From: an uncultured Fibrobacter sp.
Lineage (GTDB): Bacteria; Fibrobacterota; Fibrobacteria; Fibrobacterales; Fibrobacteraceae
DNA length: 12,632 nt
Direction: 5' to 3'
NCBI GenBank assembly: GCA_937891805.1
Contig: CALATK010000247.1
Location: 1-12,632, forward strand
Positions 5,318-11,818 of this stretch are shown one piece after another. Every line of letters starts with the position of its first letter. Within the stretch, counting starts at the first letter, position 1. The notes beneath the pieces are model-generated. The model saw only the letters and a program-made list of their open reading frames with translations, did no database searches and was not told the DNA's origin. Both the position numbers and the translations under genes were made by a program.

Positions 5318-5779
5318 ATGGCTGAAGTTGATCAGGAAATTGAAAATTTTCTAGATGCACTAGAATCGTTTCTAGAAAATGTCAACAAAATAAAAAATGG
5401 AAACAAAAGCGAGCAGACAAGGATTGGTGTAAATGAAGCAATGGAACGTTTGCAGTATTATTTGTATTGCATTGGAGAAATAAGAAAAAAGATGAATGAA
5501 CTCAATGAGGCTAAAGCGAAAATTAAAGATTTAGAATTAAGACTAGGTGGATGGAAAAAATTAATTCCTTCTTGCTTTGGTGTTGCAGACGGAAAATTTG
5601 CACACCATGATTGTGATAAGAAAACTGCAGAAGGGATTCGTAATATTATTCGTGAAGAGAAAATAGATGTGAGAATTGTTTTGCAAGAATTTCGCTTACA
5701 ATTGGATAAAATTTTTCCCAATCAATCATCTCAAAAAGAATCCGAGATGAAACTTGTAGAAGATTTTTTTAAGAGGTAA
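5318..5779 (+). CDS. Hypothetical coiled-coil protein of the peptide locus, 153 aa
   Basis: ATG at 5318 has AAAGGA at 5305-5310, 7 bases upstream. The protein is mostly helical and charged. Residues about 5-25 and 40-78 are heptad-like helices (...IRKKMNELNEAKAKIKDLELRL), followed by a distinct segment with SCFGVADGKFAHHDC at 85-99 and a final helical region. The C86, H96, H97, C99 group could bind a metal, but the spacing fits no ribbon I know. I recognise no family. It is the first gene after the attenuator hairpin, 8 bases from the next gene, and shares the AT-rich composition of the maturase, so it belongs to the same transferred unit. A role as scaffold or peptide partner is speculation. 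Confidence 0.7.
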   Translation: MAEVDQEIENFLDALESFLENVNKIKNGNKSEQTRIGVNEAMERLQYYLYCIGEIRKKMNELNEAKAKIKDLELRLGGWKKLIPSCFGVADGKFAHHDCDKKTAEGIRNIIREEKIDVRIVLQEFRLQLDKIFPNQSSQKESEMKLVEDFFKR

Positions 5780-5787
5780 AATTTAAT

Positions 5788-6018
5788 ATGGTTGAAAAAG
5801 ATATTGCACTCTGTTTTAATTGCAATAATGAATTTGCAAGTAGCGATCAAGAAATACATCAAGCTAGACTGCTGCTCATTGAAGCTTTATCTAAAAATGT
5901 AACATTTGAAACATATTTAGGTTTGCTCGAAAAATACATGGATTCTCGAAATATGGATGAAAATGAGAAAGAATCTCAACGAGATCGAATTCTTAATTTG
6001 GAGGTGTATTTTGAATAA
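5788..6018 (+). CDS. Small hypothetical protein of the peptide locus, 76 aa
   Basis: ATG at 5788, with AGAGG at 5772-5776. The peptide begins MVEKDIALCFNCNNEF and has one CxxC pair (C9, C12) too isolated for a zinc ribbon, then two acidic helices ending NLEVYFE. Its last 8 bases overlap the TTG start of the maturase, and its 3' end carries that gene's GGAGG, so the two are translationally coupled. Small proteins directly upstream of a radical SAM maturase are often peptide-binding or accessory factors, but this one shows no PqqD-like pattern and the maturase has its own. A second substrate is possible though less likely. Function unknown. Confidence 0.65.
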   Translation: MVEKDIALCFNCNNEFASSDQEIHQARLLLIEALSKNVTFETYLGLLEKYMDSRNMDENEKESQRDRILNLEVYFE

Positions 6019-7927
6019 GCTTTTTTTCAATCGTCAGCCATCCTATATTGAAACATGTGATGCAATCGCAAAAATACTAGAAGGCTTATTCAGCAAAGAC
6101 AATAGTAAACTTTTGCTGTATTTTCGTCATCAGAATGATCTGGACAAAGATTCCATTTTTGCTAAAAGTATGCAAATATTGGGACTAGACGCCCATTCGA
6201 TAGTTAAATCACTAAAAGACAATATTACTCCATGTCTTATAACTTGGAAGAATAGAAAAATTTCTCTACAAAGAGTTGCATACAAGAATAAAATTGATGA
6301 CTTTGTTGCATCGTGTTTTTCAAATAGCACTCTATTCTGTCCATATTTATCCATTGATGATGCGGATATTATTTTGTCTAAGTGTAAATCGTGGAATTTG
6401 AATGTCATTGCTTTTTCGCAAATTAACGAGAATAATTTAATTTTGTTAAACAAGTTTGTAAATAAAGAAGAAATTTCAATTTTTTTTCGTCAATCTCGTG
6501 ATACATTCATTCGTTCCATAGGAGAATATGGCTACATCTATAGTCAACTTACCAAACATGACCGCACCTATACGCAGGAAGGTCGTGCTTTTTTAGAAGT
6601 TCTATCCCGTGAGCCACAAAGCATTGAAACCTTGGCTGCAAAAGCCTGCGAATATTTTGAAGATATTACACCATCTGACATTATGGACGATTTAAAGGAA
6701 ATCCTAGATTCTCTTGTCACAGACCGTTATCTAATTTCTGGAAATACTGCAGAAGATTGTGCTGCTAAAGACACCTACTTTAGTTATGCCGAAAATCCCA
6801 AAACATTGTTCACTTACAACGCTCAACAGAATCCAGACGATGAAAAACTATATGCAGACACACAAGACATTTTAATCAATTATTATCGAGAACATCCGCA
6901 AATTCATAGTTGTCAAATTGAAGTAACAAATCGATGTAATGAACGATGCATTCATTGCTATATTCCGCATGAACAAAAAAACATTTTGCTTCCATATGAA
7001 GTTATAGAAAATGTTCTCTATCAATTACATGACTTAGGGGCTATGGCTTTAACTTTGTCGGGAGGAGAGTTTTTCACTCATCCCGATGTGGAAAATATAC
7101 TTCGTAAGGTTCGAGAGCTTGATTTTAGTTTCTGCATTCTTTCGAACACAACTCTTCTTTCTCCGCAAATGATTGACTTATTGAAAGAAGTGAACCCGAG
7201 TTACGTTCAAACTTCACTCTATAGCATTTATCCAGAAGAACATGACTATATTACGCAACTCAAGGGCAGTTGTGAAAAAACTAAAGCAGCCATAGACGCT
7301 TTAGTTGCAGCGAATATTCCAGTGCAAATTAGTTGCCCCGTAATGAAAACAAATTATCAAACATACAAAGATGTACTAAAATATGCTTATGAACGAAATT
7401 GCAAAGCACAAACAGATTTTATAATGATGGCTCGCTATGACTTCACGACAGACAATCTTGTGGAACGTTTGACTATAGAACAGACCGAGAATTTATTAAA
7501 AGACATTATTCAATTTGACAGGGATTATCTAAAATTAATCAATACTCCCACACAAAAAATTTCCAAAGATGCATGGGAAAAAGAATCATTTTGTGGTGTA
7601 GGTATGGATAATTTCTGTATTGCAAGTGACGGCATTGTTTATCCCTGTAGTGGTTGGCAAGGAATGGCTTGTGGCAATGTTCGTGAGCAACCCATCAAGG
7701 ACATCTGGGAAAAGTCTCCGCGATTGAATGAACTCCGTCATCTTACCAAATCGGCAATTCCACAATGTTATGATTGTGAAGACAAACAATTCTGTGCACC
7801 ATGTCTTGTTCGCAACTTTAACGAAAGTGGCGGCGATTATCTGAAGGTCGCTCCGCATTTCTGCAAGGCAGCCCATTTAAACCGCAAACTTGTTGAAGAA
7901 GCTAGGGCAAAAATGAAATCAAAATAG
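6011..7927 (+). CDS. Radical SAM/SPASM peptide maturase with internal PqqD-like domain, 638 aa
   Basis: I place the start at TTG 6011 because a perfect GGAGG (6000-6004) lies 6 bases upstream; the in-frame ATG at 5957 lies inside the previous gene. Residues 1-170 match nothing I know. About 172-245 resembles a PqqD peptide-binding domain (QEGRAFLEVLSREPQSIETL...). The radical SAM core follows, with the 4Fe-4S motif C309-x3-C313-x2-C316 and GGE at 351-353. The SPASM domain at 528-618 has C528-x12-G541-x4-C546, then C586-x2-C589-x5-C595-x2-C598, then C618, so it probably holds two auxiliary clusters. The CX2C at 595-598 replaces the more common CX3C. It would use S-adenosylmethionine to install a radical-based crosslink in the 44-aa precursor. 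It may belong to the 'FibroRumin' maturase family I recall from TIGRFAM; I could not verify this. Composition is AT-rich until about 7680, then rises. Confidence 0.9.
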   Translation: MNKLFFNRQPSYIETCDAIAKILEGLFSKDNSKLLLYFRHQNDLDKDSIFAKSMQILGLDAHSIVKSLKDNITPCLITWKNRKISLQRVAYKNKIDDFVASCFSNSTLFCPYLSIDDADIILSKCKSWNLNVIAFSQINENNLILLNKFVNKEEISIFFRQSRDTFIRSIGEYGYIYSQLTKHDRTYTQEGRAFLEVLSREPQSIETLAAKACEYFEDITPSDIMDDLKEILDSLVTDRYLISGNTAEDCAAKDTYFSYAENPKTLFTYNAQQNPDDEKLYADTQDILINYYREHPQIHSCQIEVTNRCNERCIHCYIPHEQKNILLPYEVIENVLYQLHDLGAMALTLSGGEFFTHPDVENILRKVRELDFSFCILSNTTLLSPQMIDLLKEVNPSYVQTSLYSIYPEEHDYITQLKGSCEKTKAAIDALVAANIPVQISCPVMKTNYQTYKDVLKYAYERNCKAQTDFIMMARYDFTTDNLVERLTIEQTENLLKDIIQFDRDYLKLINTPTQKISKDAWEKESFCGVGMDNFCIASDGIVYPCSGWQGMACGNVREQPIKDIWEKSPRLNELRHLTKSAIPQCYDCEDKQFCAPCLVRNFNESGGDYLKVAPHFCKAAHLNRKLVEEARAKMKSK

Positions 7928-7928
7928 G

Positions 7929-7952
7929 AGATTCCCGCTTTCGCGGGAATGA
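7929..7952. repeat. Dispersed palindrome ATTCCCGC-TTTC-GCGGGAAT
   Basis: The arms ATTCCCGC (7931-7938) and GCGGGAAT (7943-7950) pair perfectly around a tetraloop; G and A flank them. The form matches REP-like palindromes scattered in many bacterial genomes. It sits directly after the maturase stop codon and could protect the mRNA 3' end or act as a weak terminator. Confidence 0.7.
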
Positions 7953-7980
7953 CATCCTTTTTAGAACAATAATACTGGAT

Positions 7981-8763
7981 ATGCTTTTCGATTTTCATGT
8001 GCATATAGGGCAATATTTTGACGACTACTACACGCCGCCACGAATACTACGCACATTAAAGTTGGCTGGAATCACACATTTTGCTTATTCTAGCACCAGC
8101 ACGGTCGTCATGGACGATCCTGATTTTCTGTTGGAAGAACGCTTTGCTATGCATGAACTTTCGGAAGGCCGTGCCAAGCCAATTTTATGGGTTACTCATG
8201 ATATGCTAAAGCGCTCTCGAGACTTGTCTTTATATATGAACGAGAATGGTGGAAAAATTTGTGGATTGAAAATTCATGGTGGGTCTGAAAAGTGGGTGCC
8301 GGTGTCATCGGATAAGTGCATTAGGCGTGTCTTTGACATTGCGAGGGATTTGGGGCTGTTTGTGAAAGTTCATACGGGCGAAAAGAACGAATGGTGTAAT
8401 GCAGGAAATTTTGGACATATTTGTAAAATCTATAGCGATGTTCCTGTAATTCTTGCACATGGACGCCCGCTATCTCCAGCGATTTATGTTTTGATGAAAA
8501 ATCCGAACGCTTATGTTGATACATCCTTTATGCCTCATAATCAGCTGCGGAATCTTGTCCATGTTGCTCGAGAACAGGGCTTTACGGACAGAATTCTTTT
8601 CGGTACTGACACCCCAATCCCCGGACGGCACCTAAAAAGTTCCCTCCCCCGCCATTTGCGGTCGCGAATTGCCATGAGCAAGCACATTGCGGGTCAGGAT
8701 TGGAAGAAAATTTCGTGGGAAAATGCAAGTAGATTGCTTCGGGACAATCGCCCCTCGCAATGA
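7981..8763 (+). CDS. Amidohydrolase-family (PF04909-like) metal-dependent hydrolase, 260 aa
   Basis: The TIM-barrel amidohydrolase signature is complete: H6-x-H8 in 'DFHVHIG', K97 in 'GLKIHG', H131 in 'FVKVHTGE', H160 in 'ILAHG' and D210 in 'ILFGTDTP', ending with the family's 'NASRLL' helix. These residues bind one or two divalent metals and activate water or a decarboxylation; the substrate cannot be read from sequence. At 260 residues it is slightly short. ATG at 7981 has only a weak TGGA upstream. It follows the maturase by 53 bases in the same direction, with a REP-like palindrome between, so membership of the peptide operon is plausible but not sure. If functional there, it might hydrolyse an amide in the modified peptide. 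The last codons (RDNRPSQ) lie in a second dispersed palindrome. Confidence 0.85.
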   Translation: MLFDFHVHIGQYFDDYYTPPRILRTLKLAGITHFAYSSTSTVVMDDPDFLLEERFAMHELSEGRAKPILWVTHDMLKRSRDLSLYMNENGGKICGLKIHGGSEKWVPVSSDKCIRRVFDIARDLGLFVKVHTGEKNEWCNAGNFGHICKIYSDVPVILAHGRPLSPAIYVLMKNPNAYVDTSFMPHNQLRNLVHVAREQGFTDRILFGTDTPIPGRHLKSSLPRHLRSRIAMSKHIAGQDWKKISWENASRLLRDNRPSQ

Positions 8764-8765
8764 CG
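8731..8765. repeat. Second dispersed palindrome at the end of the amidohydrolase gene
   Basis: ATTGC (8733-8737) and GGG (8741-8743) pair with CCC (8751-8753) and GCAAT (8757-8761), with a three-by-three internal loop. The AGATTGCTTCGGG...CTCGCAATGAC form is a common dispersed-palindrome type. It supplies the last codons and the stop of the upstream gene. Confidence 0.6.
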
Positions 8766-8772
8766 ATGAAAT

Positions 8773-8801
8773 TTGACAAAATCGAAACATAAAGCGATAT
8801 A
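8773..8801 (+). promoter_or_regulatory. Promoter of the secreted-protein operon
   Basis: TTGACA at 8773-8778, a 17-base spacer starting AAATCG, then CGATATA with GATATA at 8796-8801. The same arrangement appears at 10892-10920 and 11156-11184. An alternative -10 is TATATG at 8798 with 19-base spacing. The transcript would start just before GGAG at 8807-8810. Confidence 0.6.
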
Positions 8802-8816
8802 TGAACGGAGACCTCT

Positions 8817-9437
8817 ATGAAAAGAATCTTTTTGCTTTTACTCGCTATTTCTGCCTTGGCCTTTGCCGACAAGCCATCCGGCGTGTGGCGTTTTGCCCGC
8901 ACAAATTCCATGCAATCTACGGCTTGGAACCATCCGGGCGAACTCATAGACTTAGGCGACAGGCAGGTATGCCTTTATGTCGGACAGATTAACTTTCCGC
9001 CCAACAGGGACGGCACCTGTGACGACATACTCATCTTGCACCTAGCCAAAGCACAAGCCATGGAGGAGAACGGCAAGATTATCGGACTGTATTGTGCCTA
9101 CGATTGGTCTTTTCCCGATATGGGCGGCAATTTTCTGACCAACGACGTGTACCGTGAGAATTGCCCGGACATTTTGGCTACCGTCAACGGCGGGTTCGAC
9201 GTGGTTGGAGAATACTGGTTCAAGCCGAAGGAGAACCAGACCATATATTATGAAGATGGAGCCCCAATCAGACAGACCCTATCGAATACGAGAGAAGTCC
9301 TTGACAGGTTCGATAAGAAATACGAAAACCAGATAAGGTATCGCGACACATACGACTGGATACAGCTGAAGCCAGGCTACGGATGGGACCAGTGGGAGCG
9401 ACCGGGGAGCGTGTATGGGAAACGGATGGGCAAATAA
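8817..9437 (+). CDS. Secreted hypothetical protein with signal peptide, 206 aa
   Basis: ATG at 8817 has GGAG 6 bases upstream. The N-terminus MKRIFLLLLAISALAFA is a clear Sec signal peptide with likely cleavage after AFA (residue 17). The mature part has many aromatic and glycine residues, with WRFARTNSM, a cysteine-poor middle, and a C-terminal 'YDWIQLKPGYGWDQWERPG' segment. I recognise no domain; the composition suits a periplasmic or surface beta-rich protein. Its 3' end overlaps the lipoprotein gene by 23 bases, so both are translated from one mRNA. Confidence 0.75.
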   Translation: MKRIFLLLLAISALAFADKPSGVWRFARTNSMQSTAWNHPGELIDLGDRQVCLYVGQINFPPNRDGTCDDILILHLAKAQAMEENGKIIGLYCAYDWSFPDMGGNFLTNDVYRENCPDILATVNGGFDVVGEYWFKPKENQTIYYEDGAPIRQTLSNTREVLDRFDKKYENQIRYRDTYDWIQLKPGYGWDQWERPGSVYGKRMGK

Positions 9438-9873
9438 AAAATTTATCATAGCCTTTGCGCTTGCCCTGCTTATTTGTGCCTGCGCTACAACATACGACAG
9501 GGAGAACCGCTTCGACACGCTCGTTTCTGCCAGATTCAACAGCATTACAAAGATCCATTGTCTAAACCGGACGGATCTTTCTGAGGAAACGCAAGGAGAC
9601 TTTCGTGTAAAGGTCTTGCAAAACAAGGACGAACCGCTGCGGGTCTGTTATCGGATTTCTGAGTTCGAAAGGTGTTTCGACACACGCCTAAATTACACCT
9701 ATACGGAATGCCGTGAGATAACGCCGCCCTATAAGCATTGCCACGACGACCGTTTCGACGGCAACGAGGTCTGGAAAATTTATCACATCGGGGCGGGCGA
9801 CACACTGATGCTCGGGAGCGACATTTTCGTAGCCATCACGGGCGAAGGATGCTTTGCCGCGGCTAAACAATAG
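9415..9873 (+). CDS. Lipoprotein, 152 aa
   Basis: GGGGAG at 9404-9409 precedes the ATG at 9415 by 5 bases. The N-terminus MGNGWANKKFIIAFALALLICACATTY has a basic residue pair, a hydrophobic core and a lipobox ICA-C, so the lipidated residue should be C23. The mature protein has six further cysteines in two groups (about 'HCLNR', 'RVCYR', 'ERCFD', 'ECRE', 'KHCHD', 'GEGCF'), suggesting disulfides in the periplasm or on the surface. No domain is recognised. It overlaps the preceding secreted-protein gene, and a tiny membrane ORF follows 3 bases after its stop, which points to a membrane-associated module. Confidence 0.75.
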   Translation: MGNGWANKKFIIAFALALLICACATTYDRENRFDTLVSARFNSITKIHCLNRTDLSEETQGDFRVKVLQNKDEPLRVCYRISEFERCFDTRLNYTYTECREITPPYKHCHDDRFDGNEVWKIYHIGAGDTLMLGSDIFVAITGEGCFAAAKQ

Positions 9874-9876
9874 GTT

Positions 9877-10029
9877 ATGGAAGCTCTCTTTTTAGCAATG
9901 ATTGTCGGCATCGTGACCTTATGCCTACTTGTGCTCCTTGTGGTGGCCACTATAAAGGTGTTTTTTGCCGTTTTGTCGTTTTTGCTTGTTGTTGCGGGAT
10001 TTATCGTTTTGGGGGTTGTTGTTATTTGA
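9877..10029 (+). CDS. Very hydrophobic small membrane protein, 50 aa
   Basis: ATG at 9877 lies 3 bases after the lipoprotein stop codon. It has no clear ribosome binding site, so translation would depend on the upstream ribosome. Nearly the whole peptide is hydrophobic: residues about 4-24 and 28-50 form two membrane spans joined by a short 'TIK' turn, with valine and leucine dominant. Small two-span proteins of this kind often assist or stabilise membrane partners. No family is recognised. Confidence is limited by the short length and low complexity; GTT/TTG-rich codons also suit chance, but the fit in the operon is good. Confidence 0.5.
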   Translation: MEALFLAMIVGIVTLCLLVLLVVATIKVFFAVLSFLLVVAGFIVLGVVVI

Positions 10030-10151
10030 CAAACCTGCCGTGTACAGGATGTCCCACGAACGGGGGGACCCGGGGAAACATCGTGTGATTCACACCAAAA
10101 TTGCCGATTTTGATCCAAAATCGCCATTTTCACATTCAAAAGGAGCAGTCC
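10030..10151 (+). promoter_or_regulatory. Upstream region of the sigma-like gene with two palindromes
   Basis: GTGTGATTCACAC (10083-10095) is a perfect palindrome with 6-base arms and one central base. CGATTTTG-ATC-CAAAATCG (10105-10123) is a second perfect palindrome. A GTCCC/GGGAC stem lies at about 10051-10069. TTGACA at 10026-10031 has no fitting -10. The palindromes look like operators controlling the sigma-like gene; AGGAG at 10141-10145 is its ribosome binding site. Confidence 0.5.
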
Positions 10152-10868
10152 ATGAAGCAAAACGCAGGCGACGAGTCCACCCAGGAAAACATAAATAGCC
10201 TCATCGTCGCCATCCAAAATGCGGCGACCGGACTCGGTAGATCGAGGAACTTGCTGCGCCTCTGGAAAATCGTGGAAGTCACAATCATGGACCAGATGGC
10301 CGGGAAATCCTACCGCATCAACTCCGATTTTGACATGAGGGGATTCTCCCTCAAGGAACGCCGGAAAAACCTGGCTGGAGACGCCTATCTTGTCTTTTTT
10401 ATGGCGACCATGGATTTTGACCGGGGTCTAGGCGTGCCTTTTATGGCATACATCTCCCAGAAACTCGGCTGGAAACTCGCCGCCGACAAGCGCGACAACA
10501 CCAAACGTGACGATCGCATAAAAATCAGTTCCAAGATGCACGAGTATGTCTCTGATGACATTACGGAAGAAGACGCTTTTGCCGCCCTGCTGGAAAGAAC
10601 TCCAAATGAAGAAGATGTCGAGGGCGATTGCTTCAGGAGAGACGCCATTCTCAGAATCAAACGCATTGCCGCCAGCGCCCCAAAAATTGCAGCCTATCTT
10701 GAAGCCTGTCAAGAAGTGTGCAATCAAGGCTTCAGGGGATCCGATGCCGAAGTTGCAAGGTTCATGGGCTGTACTCGGGCAAGCACCGGCAACTACCGTA
10801 AGAAACTCGTTCGCATGCTTGCTGAAAAAGGGATGGATTTCAATACCCTTGTTGCGACGGCCGCATGA
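10152..10868 (+). CDS. Divergent sigma-70-like factor, 238 aa
   Basis: I chose the ATG at 10152, with AGGAG 6 bases upstream, over the in-frame ATG at 10101. Residues about 77-120 (GDAYLVFFMATMDFDRGLGVPFMAYISQKL...) resemble sigma region 2, with the 'FD..RG.PF..Y' pattern. Residues about 184-222, containing 'GSDAEVARFMGCTRASTGNYRKKL', look like a region 4 helix-turn-helix. Residues 14-30 (INSLIVAIQNAATGLGR) match a motif in the zinc-ribbon protein at 11219. A true sigma factor is only one reading; a phage-type or plasmid transcription regulator is another. The promoters of the genes just downstream share an unusual sequence that it might recognise, but this is inference. Confidence 0.7.
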   Translation: MKQNAGDESTQENINSLIVAIQNAATGLGRSRNLLRLWKIVEVTIMDQMAGKSYRINSDFDMRGFSLKERRKNLAGDAYLVFFMATMDFDRGLGVPFMAYISQKLGWKLAADKRDNTKRDDRIKISSKMHEYVSDDITEEDAFAALLERTPNEEDVEGDCFRRDAILRIKRIAASAPKIAAYLEACQEVCNQGFRGSDAEVARFMGCTRASTGNYRKKLVRMLAEKGMDFNTLVATAA

Positions 10869-10883
10869 TTCAATCTGAAATTG

Positions 10884-10920
10884 CACATTTTTTTACAAAT
10901 CGCGTCATTGTGACGATGTA
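10884..10920 (+). promoter_or_regulatory. Promoter of the 54-aa gene, conserved module copy A
   Basis: CACATTTTTTTACAAATCG (10884-10902) is identical to the copy at 11148-11166. Inside it, TTTACA (10892-10897) is followed by 17 bases and GATGTA (10915-10920). A small palindrome, CGTCA-TTG-TGACG, lies at 10903-10915 in the spacer and is unique to this copy. Confidence 0.65.
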
Positions 10921-10968
10921 AAAAAGGCACCGCCACAGAACGGCAACACAAAAAGCAAGGAGTCCAAC

Positions 10969-11133
10969 ATGGATAAAAAAATCGAAGAAAAGAAGGAATT
11001 CGACCAGAACAGCAATCCCGCAACCAGCAGCACCGCGCACAATCCAAAGAAGGGCGAACCCGGCTACGACGAGTTCATGCGAGAACGCTTCAGGGCTGCT
11101 GCATCGAACATGCTGTGGGACGACGAAATATAA
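10969..11133 (+). CDS. Small hydrophilic hypothetical protein, 54 aa
   Basis: ATG at 10969 has AAGGAG at 10957-10962, 6 bases upstream. The product begins MDKKIEEKKEFDQNSNPATS and ends RAAASNMLWDDEI; it is very charged, with a disordered middle and a possible short helix at GYDEFMRERFRAAASNM. It has no membrane or signal segment and no family I recognise. Its own promoter (10884-10920) is twin to that of the zinc-ribbon gene that follows, so the two are probably co-regulated. Confidence 0.6.
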   Translation: MDKKIEEKKEFDQNSNPATSSTAHNPKKGEPGYDEFMRERFRAAASNMLWDDEI

Positions 11134-11147
11134 AAGCAGACTGCAAT

Positions 11148-11184
11148 CACATTTTTTTACAAATCGTCACTTAGAAACGATATA
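11148..11184 (+). promoter_or_regulatory. Promoter of the zinc-ribbon gene, conserved module copy B
   Basis: The same 19 bases as at 10884 occur at 11148-11166, with TTTACA at 11156-11161, a 17-base spacer and GATATA at 11179-11184. The distance from the 19-mer to CGATATA equals that from its twin to CGATGTA (11 bases), so the copies are a conserved promoter unit rather than a bare repeat. Confidence 0.65.
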
Positions 11185-11218
11185 CGGATAGGCTTCCAAC
11201 GCAACAAGGACTATTCCT

Positions 11219-11818
11219 ATGGAAAACTGCTACAAACGTATGCCGAACGATGTAGAAACGCCTGCCGCCAGTGATGACCAGCAGGCGTTACACATGGAAG
11301 AGCACGCCTTTGCCGATATCTACAAGGCCCGCAGGGAGCGCCGCGAGCGCATCCTTCGCGAAAGCGTGCCCCTATTCATCCGGAACAAGAAGCGAATTCT
11401 TGCAGACGAAAAAACGGCCCGTTGCCACATAGACGGCATCCGGTTTGGACTGGCATATTCTGGCGAATGGAAAATGCCGGTGGCTTTCTTGGGCGGCTTG
11501 CTCCGTTTGTGGGAAAGGCCTACATTCCAAGCGGAATGCCCCAAATGCCATGAAACCGCCTATTGTACCGGTGGAGGCGGGAGTCCTCTTTCGGGGGTAA
11601 AGAACATTGCCATGACTTGCGGCTCGTGCGGTCACCAATTTGAGGCACACTCTACGAAGGCGGACTTGAAGGCAGTCTCCTTTGGGAATGCGTTGGTGGC
11701 CGCTATCCAGAATTCAAATGCAGGCCTGGGAGAGATGGAAGATGAATGCCTCCCCATCGAAGACGTGGTCCACATGCTGGAACTTGAAGAATACAATGCC
11801 AAACAAAAGGAGGCTTAA
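11219..11818 (+). CDS. Hypothetical zinc-ribbon protein, 199 aa
   Basis: ATG at 11219 has AAGGA 8 bases upstream. A basic helix at about 35-50 (YKARRERRERILRE) is followed by an alpha/beta stretch, then a zinc ribbon formed by C107-x2-C110 (CPKC) and C134-x2-C137 (CGSC), with a glycine-rich YCTGGGGSP loop between. Residues 155-171 (FGNALVAAIQNSNAGLG) match the N-terminus of the sigma-like protein, and a helix LPIEDVVHMLELEEYN follows. I recognise no named family. Its 3' end carries AAGGAGG (11807-11813) for the next gene, whose ATG directly follows the stop, so the two are one operon. A role in nucleic-acid contact is likely but not shown. Confidence 0.7.
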   Translation: MENCYKRMPNDVETPAASDDQQALHMEEHAFADIYKARRERRERILRESVPLFIRNKKRILADEKTARCHIDGIRFGLAYSGEWKMPVAFLGGLLRLWERPTFQAECPKCHETAYCTGGGGSPLSGVKNIAMTCGSCGHQFEAHSTKADLKAVSFGNALVAAIQNSNAGLGEMEDECLPIEDVVHMLELEEYNAKQKEA

